A stretch of DNA of 64,000 bases, taken from positions 1,760,834,772 through 1,760,898,771 of the forward strand of contig OY728165.1 of assembly GCA_963277665.1 (NCBI GenBank), written 5' to 3'. A program made the position numbers and the translations under genes. This document shows positions 35,590-50,969 of the stretch, piece after piece; positions within the stretch are counted from its first letter, which is position 1, and every line of letters begins with the position of its first letter. The notes under the pieces are model-generated. The model had not been told where the DNA came from and made no database searches. It saw only the letters and a list, made by a program, of their open reading frames with translations. This DNA is from Viscum album. Lineage: Eukaryota > Streptophyta > Magnoliopsida > Santalales > Viscaceae.

Positions 35590-38500
35590 AAGGGAATGGT
35601 TCATCCCCAAAGAACCTTCCCCCTACAATCCTTGACATGCACTAGTCGTTCCATGAGAATCATATCGTCCTCAATATCCAACAATCCTAATTCGAGGATT
35701 TTGGAGTCATTGGGTAGATACTGATAGAGCTGAGAAACATCGATGATTTTGTGGATCCTGTCCAGCGACGATGGGATAACCCGCTGATATGCCACCTAGC
35801 TGAATCTTATCAACACCTACAAGGGTCCGTTGAACCTAGAGGAAAGAATAACTACAGCCAAAACTCCACTTTCTATGCCGAGTGTATTTCATAAGGAAGA
35901 TATGGTCCCCAATCTCGAACTATAGTGGTCTCCTCCTATGATCAGAATATGACTTATGTCAGTCCTGAGCTACCATCAACCTCTCATGATTAAGCTAAAA
36001 AATCGGCACCTTGCTATGTACTACCTCTAGTCTAATAAAACATCTCTCCCCATGCTCTATTCATCAAATGTGAAAATGAAACAGTCTTCCATGCAAGGCA
36101 TCGATCAGTTCCATGCCATTGATAGAGTGATATAAATTTTTATAGGAAGACTATACCAGAGGCAAGTGTCATACCCTCAATTCCCTAAAGTACAAAACAC
36201 AGGCTTGAAACTTATCCACTAAGGTCTAGATGGTCCTTTGTATCTTCCCATCCATCTGATTATTGAATGTAGTGCTAAGGTAATGATGGGTTCTAAACAA
36301 ATGTTGTAATCCCTTCCAGAATTGTGAATTAAATCTTATATCAGAATCTGAAATGATTATTCTGTGAACTCCATGTAGCCCCACAACATCACCCATGTTC
36401 ATCGGTTCTAAGTAATCCACATCATTCGAATCATTTATTGTTAATAAGTGTGCCGATTTCGTCGAACATTTCACCAATACCTAAATGGAATCACAACCTA
36501 CCTCAGCTGGGGAATGTCCTATGACAAATTCCTTCGATACATCATCTTAGTTCCACTCAAGAACGTCTTAGGGTGTAAACAGACTACCAGGAACACATTA
36601 TTCATCCTTCACCTACTAACATAAGATGATCATTTCCACCAATGCTACCACTACCAACTTAACTCTAGGAAACCTAAACTGACCCCTCATGCCCCCGTAC
36701 ATTGTGGAATCTCATGGTTGTACTACTAGTGGTGAGTAATGGAACTCACCAAGAACTCTCTCAACATTACCACCAGGGAAATCATCTTCCATGAAAAAAT
36801 ATCTAATTTTGACCATCATTCGACCATCATTCGGTATAATAACCCTAGAAAACACAATCACACATCACTTCTTTCTCTATGTCTCCCCACTGTGACTCCT
36901 CAACCTGTCATACCAAGGAAGACTGCACTATATACTAAAACAGATAGCATGAAACATCCTCCACTATCATGCCCAGAAGTAATGAAGAAAACACGCCCAT
37001 TGCTTTCAATCATCTGAAAACTCCGGAACCACATCAATATATGACATCTTGGTCTAGGCATTGGACACCACATTACCCTTTCTTAATGTGTAGCATATCC
37101 CAAAGTCTTAGTCTTGAAGAAACTCCACCCCCACCACATCCGAAAGTTCATGTCTCATTGGGAGAATACATACACACTGATATTGTAATCTTTGAAGACA
37201 ATGATGCATTCCCGATGTAATAATTCCACCACAACATATGTGTGAACACAACCACAATAACCTCTAGTTCGTTGGTGGAATTATAAAATTTCTTAGGATA
37301 TAATAGACTTGATCCACCAGAGATCACTCCCCACTGTTGCATCAGAAATCACCCAAAGCCTAGATAAGAAACATCATAGAACACTTTAAACCTTACCCCA
37401 TCATCTGGAAAACTCATCACTAGGGAACTGACCAACATCCCCCTCAGATAACTGAATGATTCTTGTCAATGCTCAAACCAAAAGAAATCATGGTATTTAA
37501 TGTTCAAGGTCATGATTTCGGTTTCAAATCGAGATAAGTCGAGTACTATCCTTCGGCAGTAACCTATCAAACATATGAATCTTTGAAACCTTTCTATGTT
37601 CTTGGGTGTTCCCCAAGAAATAACTGCATCAACCTTCAACGGGTCCACCGCTATTCTATAATGGGACAACACATGTCCACAGAAGTGCACCTCCCTTGTC
37701 CAGAGCATGATCATGGAAAACATACCATAGATATGGTGATGTCATAGAACCATAAAAACTGACCTCAGATGATCAGTGTGATCCTAATTTGATCCTGAGT
37801 AGACTAGGATGTTATCAATGAACATGACCCCGAACCGATCTAGATAATTTTTTAAAAAAGATGTCATGAGACCGATGAAGATAGATAGTTCATTAGTAAT
37901 GCTTAATGACAAAACCACGAACTCAAAGTGCCCATATCTACACCAAAATGAAGTATATTAGATTTCACCCTCATTCAACCTCAACTATTGTTATCCCAAC
38001 TATAGGAAATATTATAAAACCAACATTCTCTCTACAACTATTTAAAAGGACATCGATCCTCAGGAGGGGGTAACAGTTAATGATCATTTCATCGTTCAAC
38101 CTTATGTAGTCTAAGAAGAGAATGAAGCCACCACCTGACTTCCATGTAGACCAGACTAGAGCCCCCAAGGGTGACATGCTCTATCAGATAAAACACATCA
38201 TCATCAGTTCGTCATCCTGAATTTGTTACTCCAATAACTCAGAAGGTGACATCGGGTAGGGATCTATCGAAATATTATGGGCACTTGGTTTACATTCTTT
38301 CATGATCTCAACACCACATAGACATGTTGGAATCACAAGATCTATGGGGAAGACGACTTGAAACTAATTAATAATCCCAGAACATCCACCATTTCTGAGT
38401 TTTCCTACTCCACTGATAGATCAGCTAACATGGAATGTATGAGCCCAACTTACAGGATGCCCGCTTGGAAACCCTGTTATGTAGTGAAAGCTAAATGATG

Positions 38501-39942
38501 ACCTCCCATATCTGAGAAAACATTTCTTCTCTAAAATAAGTCGATAAGTGTGTCAATAAAAATCTATATTCAATGCCAGGATGACAACGTATAGATTTAT
38601 ATATAGAATAAATTGTTCCCCACTAGACAGATGGAGCCACAACATCTCTCTGAATCCTCGAAAAACATAAAACATGTCAGTATAACCTCAAAAAAGTGTG
38701 CTCAACACCAGGTCACTGGAAGATATTCCTATTCCTAAACCCATGTAATGGGCTAGACTGGGTGAAACAAAGGGGTTTGATGCTCCTGAATCAAATCATT
38801 CAGATGAATGAGTGATAAAAAAACTGATCGTACCTCAACTGACCTCCCTCCCTACTGGAACAATTAACCCTATTTCGCGTAGCTACACTTTCATAAGACC
38901 TCTACCCCTCGATTGTAGGTCACCTCCATGACCACACCCTAGTCAAGGTCTCATAATAGCACCATGAGGTTAGCATCCTCTGGAACCATTCTCCCTCAGT
39001 GAAGCGGAAGTTCGCTCCTCCCATTCCACAAAAATAGTCCAGTCGTCAACTGGTGCTACTGAGGTGGGTGCTAAACCTTCCCACCCCACTTTACTGCACT
39101 CAGTTTAGAAAATATTTCAGAAAATCCCAACGACTGCCACAAAAATAGAATCTCAGTCCTAGGCCTGCATAGAAAAGGCGAGGACAGGGAGATCAAAACT
39201 GGAACTACTAAGCCCAGATCTGTGTCAGCCTAAACCTTATAGAATTTGATGCAGGAGGTCTGCTACTATCATCCGTCCTATTTTACAATCTCAGCAGGCT
39301 CAGCACACATGGAACACCTCTCGAATGTGCATACTCTTTACACATCATCCTTCTTCTTAACAACCATGTACGTTGGAAGAGTAGAGGGTGTAACAATGTA
39401 TGAAAGGGAAGGTCATAGTTCCTTCACTAAGTATCTTTCCTGTGATTCCTCATATGGGAAAATTCCTAGGGGAAAAAAAGGAGAAACATAAACATGATCC
39501 CCAACTCTATTACCGTCATACTACATTGATGAATGGATAGTAGGCCTTACCTCTTTTCTTCCTTCATCGGGGAATAATGGGATTCTATCCAGAACCCCTT
39601 CTCAAAAACATTTCATGAAACTTCCCCTTCCTTCTTCTCCTAGGGATAGAGTGTCCACCACTAATGCACTGCTGCATGCATCTGGATCACAACCAGAAAA
39701 ATCCAATACTCTTGTAGAGCTTGGATCTAGATGGCAGTTCTCACCACCTCCTCGAGCCACCTCTATGTCTTCATGTTCGAGATATCACCCCCATATGTTT
39801 TGAGGGTCTTTTACTGAAAATAATGCAGCATCCTATTCCACTGGTTATCATTCTCCACTCGATCATCCCTTTGTTGTTCATCCATATAATTTTTCTAGGC
39901 CTTGATTTCCCATACATATCTTGGATGTTGTCTGGGTGGCAT
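35590..39942 (-). pseudogene. gag-pol: Decayed gag-pol of element B (Tekay/Del-like)
   Basis: Minus-strand remnant with many stops and frameshifts, in the order gag, RT, RNase H side, integrase. Gag starts MPPRQHPRY at 39942. RT pieces: 38177-37971 (remains of the SPWGA, CIDYR and YPLPRID blocks), and FIDNILVYS read through 37822-37811, where Asn replaces the second catalytic Asp. Next comes REVHFCGHVLSH with AVDPLKVDAVISW (37723-37466). Integrase core 36477-36226 keeps LHGV, SDSDIRF and FWKGLQH, but the catalytic Glu of the usual SERTI motif is Gln (KIQRTI). Integrase C-terminus 35795-35601 keeps SLDRIH and LELGLLDIEDDM. It cannot encode working enzymes. Decay is far deeper than in element D, so B is old. 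Confidence 0.85.
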
Positions 39943-40304
39943 AGCTGGAAGGTAAACAAAGAATTCCTAAGCCCGAGTAGTGTAGAAAATTATCTTATAT
40001 TTTTTCCAAACATATTATTCGTTTATATTACCAAAACAACCAAAACACTATAAATAAAATTCATTATGATGCATGTAGCATTTCCTAGTGTCTCTATCCT
40101 GGAATTAGGTGTAACCTCACTTGTCCATTCGGTAGATCCAGAGTCCTTGAATCAGATCACAGGTGGGTTCTTAAGTATCCTGTCCGAGCTGGTCATCCAT
40201 AGACTATATCATGCACAATGATTTTATAACACTTTTTCCATATCATACAATGCAATCCCCACTGTTCCTAATCGCAAACTGCATCATATCTCTCATCCAT
40301 CCAA
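39943..40304 (-). other. 5' leader of element B
   Basis: Untranslated stretch between the PBS and the gag start, similar in length to the leaders of elements C and D. No feature beyond that is visible. Confidence 0.5.
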
Positions 40305-40316
40305 TCTGATACAATT
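40305..40316 (-). other. Degenerate primer binding site of element B
   Basis: The minus strand reads AATTGTATCAGA against GTTGGTATCAGA in elements C and D. It abuts the inner end of the right LTR, which supports both the orientation and the LTR edge at 40317. Confidence 0.55.
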
Positions 40317-43300
40317 CTGTCATGACCCACTTTTAAAAGAATAAGGGAAAGGGAATCTTACTGCAAGACCCTTCCATTTTCATTTTGATGTATATATAAT
40401 TAACCCTATTCCTATATAAAATAGGACCAAGATTGGAGACATGAACCAAGGGTATATAATCACATGTGAAATGAAATGCATTACCCTTTTTATAGAACAA
40501 TATTGGGAGATAAGATGGTAAATCCCATACATCACCAAAAGGAGAAAGTAAAAAATAATACAAAATTCCATTCCCATATGAATGACCCAAAAAATTAATA
40601 CAAAGTATAAGAAAAACACAAATGGAAATTACCACATGAATGAAAAGTTGCAATAATAACTCTCGATGCCTGAGATAGTAAGGTCCCACACAGTCATTGA
40701 ATCCCTTCTTGGAACATAAATGATGTTTAAATTATGTAGGGTGAGTATACATGTATACTCTATAGGGAATCCAAAATCTATCTTGCAGTAGTGGGGATTC
40801 ATTCTAAGGCCCTGTGAGAAAGTATAGGAAACCAAACACTTAGAAGGGAGAACTATACATACATCCTCACTAAGGAACACTAACCAAATAATGCATTTCA
40901 TGTAACGTAACAGAAATAACACATAGCTATTTGGGTACGCCACACTGCTTACCCGGTGGGAAATTAGAACATCATATGCATCAGATCTCCCCCACATGTT
41001 CCACTACAGTCCCAATGTTTCCCATCAACAACTATTTGGCCACCACAATAAAAAATCCCACACACCGAAACCTGAACCACCACAACCAAACATAACCACA
41101 CCCATAGAAATATGGACCATAACATCCACCCCCAAATGCGTAGACACATGGGATGAACAAACAATACCATTCTAGAATACACATGGACCCAAATAACATC
41201 CTCACAATCGATGAAACCTATCCCTCTTCCCAAATAAAATTGGGAAACAAACTAGCCCACATACACTTTGGAAATCCACCACCACAGAACATGGATGAAG
41301 AATATTTTTCCATAGTCGACCATAGGCCGTTACAGCTTGCCTAAAGATTCATTATCTACATGGGAGATAGTGCATAACTGAGATAATAACCTGCCACTTA
41401 TAAGAATATTGGGAAAACACACTCTCCCATGAGATGGGTGTGTTCAACATAAAGTACTCAAAATAAGTGGGTTGTGTATAAGAAAAATAAGAACTATTAA
41501 ATATACATATAGGTAATCAAGTAATCATCCGATCCTAAGTGTTCTGAATTAGTAATCATGTCTGTAAAAAACTACAGTTGCTGCTATACATATATATATA
41601 AAATAAATAACAACCACAACCACAACCAAAACAATTTATAGAAAACAATTACTCTATTGTAATTGTCCTCATTTATTGATCACGTTATTCTAATTAAAAT
41701 AATTCTCCACTATTGGGAAAGTAACATCCCAAACTATAATCCAAAATAATCACTAATTGAAAAACAAAAAATCTAATTTTTAAGCATTCACACCTAGTTT
41801 TCTTGTAATGTGACAACAATAAATGGGATCTGTGAGAACCATTAATATACTAGAACCATATTGATCCCCATTATACAATCCCCACACGACCATATATTCA
41901 CAAACCATTAATATCCTAAAAAAATATTACATTCCCTACAATCTCCCCATATAAGTAATTAACCTAGTAACCATACATATTATAAGAATAGAGCAGATAA
42001 GTTTTCAAATTTAGCCACACCATTCATTATGTACCTTCAATCCCTTTGGTAAAACGGGGTGATCACATATGGGATCATATTCATCGTGTACCCATTTAAG
42101 AATTTTTTTTACAAATTTATCCACTGTCCATGTTATTACCATTGAATCTAAAAATTATCCATAAAAACAGATCTTGATTAGTGCGCAAGAAGTGGCCACC
42201 AATGATGATGATTTAATGTTGACTTTATCCCATACAATTAAAAAAATAAAATGTTGGTATAACACAGAAAACTTCACCAACATTCACAGACATCATTATT
42301 TTGATGAATCATTATTATCTTTAATGAATGCCGTTCATCTACATCTTGAAGGAACACCATCATACCCACCCCGAATGATACACAAAAAAGGGAGACGATG
42401 GAAAAACCACTCCTTAGAAAATCAAGGATCAAAGTTTCCTCGTTTCACCAAGAACTAGGGATACACGACTTATAAAGGAATAACTCCATGTAATCCAACG
42501 ATAAGTGGAATGGGCTCTAGAATGGGAATTAGATTAGTCTCAGGAGTAAGTCTCATGCAACACATAGAGAATCAAAAAAAGAATCAGTAAGAGTGGATAA
42601 CTGCTTAAAAGATTCCAAATCCTAAAATTCTGGAGACAATTTCAAAGTATTTAAAAGTTGGATTGTGGGTCTCCATGCTACTGGGAGGTTTCACAAGTTG
42701 TGTTTAATTATTTTATAATTATTATCCTTAGAGATGGTGGATATAACAGCTGTGAGTAAATATATTTCAATTAAATGTTAAGAAGACATGTAATAAGGGC
42801 TAAACTGGAAAACATGGGAAGATAGAAAACACGACAAGGGTGTGAAAAAACACACATTATGGTAACTCAAGGGTAACCCTACTATTAATGGGATAAAAAA
42901 ATTTTAACGGGACTTAAATAATTTTGAAACGGGTATGAATACAATTATATGTCAAATGGTATGTTACTGGTGAGAAAATAGAGAGACCTGGAAAAATTGA
43001 AAATGACCCACTGATGGGTGAGTCACCATCACCCCGGCACCATCCCCTGGAACCATCTCTTTGACATTGTAGCCCTAACAATATATCCTTTGCATCGTCA
43101 CCCTGTCACCATCACTCGAACATTGTCGCCCTAACACCGTCTCCCTAGCATCATCATTATGGAACAGTCACCATGGCACCACCGCCTTGGCACCATCTCC
43201 CTAGAACCATCACCCTACTAATAATTATGATTAGTGCCACTGACTTGCCATCAATGCCACTGATTTTCTATCAGTGCCACTGATGATGATCGGTGCCACC

Positions 43301-43414
43301 GTATGTTCGACTGTAAATTTGAAAAAGACATTGATGAGTTACTGTTGGTCCCCAAGATACCCCAAACACTCGAATTTGACACTGTAATTTACTAGGAAGG
43401 CTCAGTCTGTTACA
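40317..43414 (-). repeat. Right (5') LTR of element B (~3.1 kb)
   Basis: Aligns with 21475-21856 plus 32483-35024. Plus-strand start CTGTCATGACCC, end ...AGTCTGTTACA. Identity is much lower than between the LTRs of C or D, with many small indels. A short-unit repeat expansion at 43024-43300 explains part of the length difference. No gene is supported. Confidence 0.7.
43024..43300. repeat. Minisatellite-like array in element B right LTR
   Basis: A run of about 15 bp units resembling ACCATCNCCCTNGC, followed by about 20 bp units AGTGCCACTGAT. The matching part of the left LTR (about 34807-34925) has only a few units, so the array grew or shrank after insertion. Confidence 0.6.
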
Positions 43415-46400
43415 CATATTCATGGGTTCTAATATTGAAGTAATTATTTTAAAATTGAATACCTTTTTAGGATAATATTTTTTCTGTATTATGTCATAAC
43501 ATATATATAATATAATCAAATCAAAATCTAGGTGAACCTTTTATATTAGTATCCATTTTTTGATAATATAATACTATTAAAATAAATAATGATCATTTTC
43601 ATGAAAAATCATAACTAATTTTATGAAAACATAGTCACCCTTAAAAAATCCATCAAAACATTGAAATATTTTTTTTAAAAAAATTGGATAAGAATGAAAA
43701 AAACTTTTTTCATAGACATAAAAGTACGAAAAAATTAGTCTATTGAAAAACCTAACAACCCATGAACAACAATTTCTAAAAGCAGTATCTCTTATACTAA
43801 AAAATTCATTATTTAAAGAAGATCATTTGTTATTAATTTTTTAAATAATTTATTTTCATTAGATCTCATTATAATGTATAAAAAAGTATTAAAGGTGAAT
43901 TGGAACATCATGTAATAAGAAAATTATACAACCCGTACATAACACATAAAAATATGAATAATCAAATGAAAAAAATTCCAATATAATTGTGTAGAGGACA
44001 TGATATTTACAAATTTCATCTGATTCTTATCTCGGGAAACCTCTAAAATAAGAAATGATGGACTGACCTGACATTGTATTCACAATTCCATCATATAATT
44101 AATAATGGGTTCACCTAATGATATATATGGGAACCTACCATTATCAATTTCTAAGAGCATATCATGAATAATTTTTTTACTCATTCCTATTATTGTCCTT
44201 AACCCCTTGAAAAACACTTTTATTCCAATTCTAAAAACAAATTAAGATATCAATATACCCATTTCTTTTAAAACCCCATGGTAAATTCTAAAATACCATT
44301 TCCTTTTAAAACCCCATTTTCAATGAAAAAATACATTTTCATTAATAATAGAATTTTAATATCAATGATCCCAAAAATTGGGATTACATATTTCTCTTTG
44401 AATAAAACAGGTATAATTTAATGTAATTTAAATATAAAATAATGGTTATGGTGGCCTAAAATGTAATTATTGTCATATTTGTTAAAAATAAAACATTCAT
44501 TTGATCATTTGTAAAGAATGTTAACCAATAAATTAAAGAAAACATTTTTCAAAAAAAAAACGAAGGAAATATGAAAATTTTATTTTATAAAACTAAAATT
44601 ACAATAATAGAATCATTTTTAAAATAAATACATGGAATTTAACATCTTTTCAAAGAAAACATTAAAAGTAATTTTTTTCATGAAATATTCCTTATTACTT
44701 TGGAAATAGTATAATCATAACCCCATGAAATAATAAAATTAAATAAAACATTAAATACCAATTGAATAGATAAAATTGTGATACAAAATTTTAATGGGGA
44801 ATTATATACCAATCATAATGTTATATAGTTTCATATAATAATAATATACATCAATGGACAGTTGTTTAGATGATGTCCCTTACCTCCAGTCAACTCGTTA
44901 CATTTTCTCTTTATATAAAAAAATTAAAATTTTATTTTATTTATTTAAATAATTTAAAAAAAATTCCATTTTTATGATTCTTTTTCTATCACCCATTTCT
45001 ATTTATTTTACATATCCACATTCAATTATGATTATGTATTATTTTTTATAATATTCAAATTATATGTCTAATAATACTCTAATAAGATGAATATGGTCTT
45101 ATAAGACATTATTTTACCATCATCAAAATATTTATTATGTCATAATTATAATATTTACATTTAAAATATTCATTTTTAAATAAAGAAACAATGATGGATT
45201 TTTATAAATTAAGTATGTTTCGATCATTTAGATGATAAGTGGAACTCATGAGTAACATTTCCATTTATTCAATGTTCATTTTGAAGGAAGGTGAATATTA
45301 TTTTTTTTCATTAATTAAATATAATTATATAATAAATTACATATAATTTGACTATATATAATTATGTATATAATTATTGTGATTTTGTGAAGAAAAAAAT
45401 GATATCATCACATTATGGAAGATTTAGTGCACACATACATGAATAACGTTATCAATTTTAAATTTCAGAATGAAAATGATATATTATCATATTATAATGA
45501 TAAATAGTTAATTAAAGTCATTAATATATCATATAATACACAAATATTAATTAAATATATACTTATTGTCTTCCACACAATGTTTTAGTGAAAAATGATT
45601 TGTATCTCATTATAGAGAGGCATTCATCCATATACCCAAACACCATTATCAAATCTCCCTTTATATAGAATGTATGAAATTTTGTGTGATTTATTGACTA
45701 AAAAGTATAAATATGTTACCTATATTATATATATTAATTAAAAACATCAATATAACCATAGTTGTTACGTGATGATGAAAATGAATGACATTAGTTAATG
45801 AGGTAGTAATCCACTATACACACAAATGTTGATTTTATATCCTACATAATCAAAGTGGATAGTTATTTAGGTCATGAAGATTACCTAATGAAATTTAATT
45901 AGATGTTATATACGGTTTTTATTATAAGTGAATAATTTATATACATTTTATGGTAGTGCAACGATAATGAAAATATATACCCTCAATTTTTAAGGATACT
46001 TCTTCTTTGAACAACCTCCTTAGGTGAGAAAAAATCCTTCCTTAATTGGGATTCAAATAAAATTGTGGCATATAAAGTTTTTGTCTTTATTTTATTAATA
46101 TATTTGGAGAATTATGGTCCAATAATATGGTCTCTTAACATGTGAATATGAGAGGACAAAGGGTGGAATTTTATAAGTGATGTAAGATTCAAACGTGTAA
46201 TATTGGAATAGACTAAAGTGTAACCTTCTTTTACGTATCATAAATGATTCAAAATGGTCCGTTATATAGCCTCATAAATTATGTGGTGGAAATATGATAA
46301 TAAATTTGATTTTATAAATGTTATTATGTTATTTTAACCCTTATATTTTTTTCATTGACCCCTAGTAATAAAAGTTTTCTTATTTGTAGTACATACATTT

Positions 46401-49400
46401 TACAATTTCCACTATTCATTATGGTCAAGAATTATGTTTCGTTATTAATTAATAAAAATTATTATAAATCTAGATAATGAATCCATTTTACTAGATTCAA
46501 TTCAAATTTTTGGAAAATTATATTTACAAATTATTCCAACACACATGATGAAATTAGGGGATTTCATAAAGTATAATAATTTATACTGAAATGTTAGTTT
46601 TATATTAACTCTTTGAATAATAATTATATTTTAATAAATATAAGTTAATTTTTTTCATATTTTCTAATCATTTCATGTAATAAATTTCTCATCAAGTATT
46701 TTTTTAACTAATTAAAAATTAGTAAAATTATTCACTACCAAACTAATTTTTAAAGAAATTTATAAACCCAAAAACAAGTGCATATGAAAATCCAATATAA
46801 CGATGAATCAAATATAATTAAGTGGATTATATATTAATAAATTATAATTATTTTACATTTTATTATATATTAAAGATATTGGGATAATAAAATTATATAT
46901 ATTTTTTAATGAAATGATATTTTCACAATAATCAATATGTAGGAGTATTCATTAATTTTTCTTAAAAAGAATAATTACACTTTATGTCAATTTGATATGA
47001 TTATTTAAAAGGTAATATTCATTTTTTCTAATTCTAAATCATAGAAAATAAATATTAGTCTTAAAATTAAATCCCTTATAATAAAATTGACTATTTAAAA
47101 ATGTATACATATTTGAAAAAGAGAACTAATATTTATATATGAAATTGAACTACATTAATAATCACAAAATTGATTTATTAGATAATTTCCAATGTTTTAA
47201 CATTTTTCCCCCAATAATTAATTCTTTCTAAACTATTTTATTCACATTAAAAATGTTGTTAAATCCTTTCCTAATAAAATTGTTAGATTTCCATGATTCT
47301 TATTCAACCATGTTTTATATAAAATGTTAAATATGTGAATCACATTCATCCACAATATATTATCTATAGAGAAAATAATAATAATTGGATGATTCCCATA
47401 ATAACAATTATATTCAAATAAATGTGCATCTGGGGTCAAAACATAAGATGAAATGGACACATATTTCATACAATTGAGAAATGAAAATTGTTCTCTATAA
47501 CAGATAAACTCTGTGGAACAACTAATCGATATTAAACTAATCCAAATTAAGCAGGATACCATTTTGTACAAGGAATAATACACATGAAATTCCATTCATA
47601 CCAATATTAGTAACACTTTTACATGTATATTCTTTGAAAACAAATATTATTACATGTCTCGAAAGAAATAATTTTCCCACAATTAATTGAATAATTTTTT
47701 TATCTAATCTATGAGTTCCCCATATGATTCTGAAAGAACTGAAAATTCTCAAAATATATTCTACCAACTATGGTCCTGTAAATATAATTTTTCCTACTTC
47801 AACCAGAAAATATTTCATTTGACGTTTCTTACCATATAATTACATAAGTTGTTAAAAATATATACTTGAATAAAAAATATTTTTATAATAAAAATTCACT
47901 AAATTAATGATGCCCATCAAAACCTTTATATTAATCCATTATACAAAAATGAATCATATCATCCATTTTTTTGAATCATTTTCTCAGATTGACCATGGTT
48001 CTAAGTCAATTAGATGTACATAATTTTCATTCATTTATATATTTTTATGAAGTCCAATACAATAATTATATGTGATCCTCGGACAATGATTTGACAAAAT
48101 TAATAGAGAGATGACATGTAAACCAACTATATCTATTATATAATTATTATGAATTTTTACCTAAATAAATGGTATCATTAATGAAATGGAAATTATTTGA
48201 TTTTATTATTTGATCAATGATATACGAAATAACATATTTATGATAAGAATCCTTTGGTATTCTCACCAAATAATTGACCTATATATTTTATCATTTAAAT
48301 AATACTTTTTGAAAATGGTGAAGCATTCCCTTGAATAATTAGAAATCTTCTTTAAGAATAATTTTTTTTTAAATCCTCATGTTAAATTAAACAATATCTC
48401 TTTTCATTCAATCAAACTAGTAACACTCACAAAGATCTTTATACATATAAGCATTTCACAGATAAATCGACAATGGAGTACTATGTGAATCACAGAACAC
48501 AACATTCTTCAAATGGTAATCCCATGGCACACTTATTTTTTAAAAATCATTAACACCTTCTTTATCGATATTAAAATCATTAAATGTACACTTCATAATT
48601 GATTTTGTCAACCCGTTCAATGAATCTTCCACCTTCGGATTGTGTTTAAATATTTCTAAAAATAATGATTTCACTAAATCCTAAGAAATGTATGAATAAC
48701 AATGTTATTTTTCAGAGATGGTTATTACATAAAAAAATTTATTATGGTCAATTTTTATGACATATTTAGAATATATATATCTATCTATATGTATTGAAAT
48801 TTTTTTCAAAAAAAAATCAAAACCTTTAAAATTTCTCATGCTGTTTATATTATTTTGTTGTTTTAAAATTAATACATAGGTTTATTTCATGTTCTTATTG
48901 ACATTATAATATTATATATTTCATATATAAATAGTCATTATTATTATCTATATGAAAAATCGGATTACTATATTAATGATGTCTATAAATATTGTATGAT
49001 GAATGGTAAACTTAAATGCAATTATGATGAACTCATAGTGCATATACCTAGTCTAAAAAATAGTCTTCATAATGTTATCATCGATCACCTTTAGATCATG
49101 TAACTTATAATTCCTATTATCCGTTGAAAAACACTATGCTCTATGTAGTTTTTAAAACAATCATTGATATGACTAAAAAATGATTTTTCATAATAGCGAT
49201 TTTATTCAAGGATAGTTAATCATTCAAAAATCCATTTGAACCATATTTCATTTTTCAAAAAAATAGTAGCATCTCTGGTGATGTTATTGATATAATGAAT
49301 CATTATTTAAAAAATTTAGAAATTAATTTTTCATTTATAAATTTTCTACATGATACATTTGATAATGAGTATCATAAATAGGGTTATCATAAGGTACTAA

Positions 49401-50564
49401 TCAAATTTAGATCACAAGAACCCTATGAAGAATAATATTTAGAAAATACTCAGAAAATACATCCATGAGTTCATTCACTACTAGAACATCTCTAATTTAA
49501 ATAGTTTCATTATTTTGAATAATCGTACCCATGTAATTTTCACAACTGTGTATAGTTATTTCCTCAGATTCTGGTTATGTTATCAAATGTGCGAGATAAA
49601 TTAAAATTAACACTATTAGATCAAAAATATATCTTATAATGAAAATCCAAATGCTATAGAAAATTTAGAGTGATAACATACAATAAAATGTCCACTAAAA
49701 CAACATTTTTGGAAAAAATTATATCTGTAATTACCATAAAAATATTTCTATTAATATATTTTTTGTTTAATATTCCCACATAGTGTTTTCAAAAAATATT
49801 TATATCATATATTTATGACATTGTAATCATATTATTCATGATTTTTTAAATAAAAAAATTAAACTCTCAAATGTAAAATATGGGAATGGAATAATTCAAA
49901 TATAAAAGTTACATACCTATAACCACATAATTATTTCCCACACATCAACCGTTGTAGTATACAATTATTTTATACACCCTTTTTCTATAGATTAATAAGT
50001 TTTCTATATTGAGTTTATATCATAGGGAATACATTATAATATTGAACCAATTCATTTGAACTAAAAAAAAACATCACTGGATGGCTATCTTCTATACATT
50101 TATGGATTCATTAATATTATTTCCCATGTATTCATTGTCTCTATGAAGAAACATCACATCTCAATAAAAATTTCAATATTTCATAAATCATTGTAAATGG
50201 AACCAATTACTAGTCCTGAAAAATATGGAAACTTCAATTTTATACATATATATTTTATTTATATAGTTTTCCCCAATACCTTCCATCTTTTACACTTGTT
50301 TGGTTCAATATCATGATGCACATATGTGTTATCAATCCCTAAATGCATTATTATAGCATAACAATAAACATTCTCAATGTTTTAAAATTATCATAAATCA
50401 AGAGGTATTTATAGGATTTGATTTAATCCAGATTCAAATTTATTATATTTTGTCTCTACGTATAAAAAAATATTGTTTTTTCCAGGTCAATTCTAAAAAA
50501 TTATCATCATATGTGGCCATATAATATTCATCATTATTTCTCGATTTGAGGAATTATATTCATA
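43415..50564. other. AT-rich gene-free region
   Basis: About 7 kb of very AT-rich DNA between elements B and D. I see no coding frame with family motifs, no RNA gene and no intact repeat boundary. It is the target into which element D inserted and continues after it at 60907. Confidence 0.7.
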
Positions 50565-50569
50565 TGGAT
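50565..50569. repeat. Target site duplication of element D, left copy (TGGAT)
   Basis: TGGAT is repeated at 60902-60906. The duplication fits only if the LTR's element-strand 3' end is ...TGTCATA rather than ...TGTCA. A 6 bp reading (TGGATT) is possible if the end is ...TGTCAT. Confidence 0.75.
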
Positions 50570-50969
50570 TATGACAACCCTGATTTTTATTACAACTTAA
50601 ACATGCTTTATTACATAAAACTTCACTTGATACAAAAAAGAAGATCGAGAGGTTTAGTGTCTTTGGGGCTTAGTATTATTACATAAAAACTTTAAACTTG
50701 AAATACAACATCCTTATTGAAAGCTTCCTTTACATGACCACTACATTCCTTCGTACCTAGCATTGCATGGGATAACCTGAGGACATGCATAAGAAAAGGG
50801 TGAGCTATAAAGCCCAGTAAGGGAGTACATAATGAATAACATGAGGAGTACAATACATGTTAGGCAATAGGCATATCAATAGAGCATAAGAGAGACATGA
50901 ACATAAAGGCATGATAAAGCATGATAATCATAACATGGAAATGTGGCAACAACACTTAACATTGAATTA

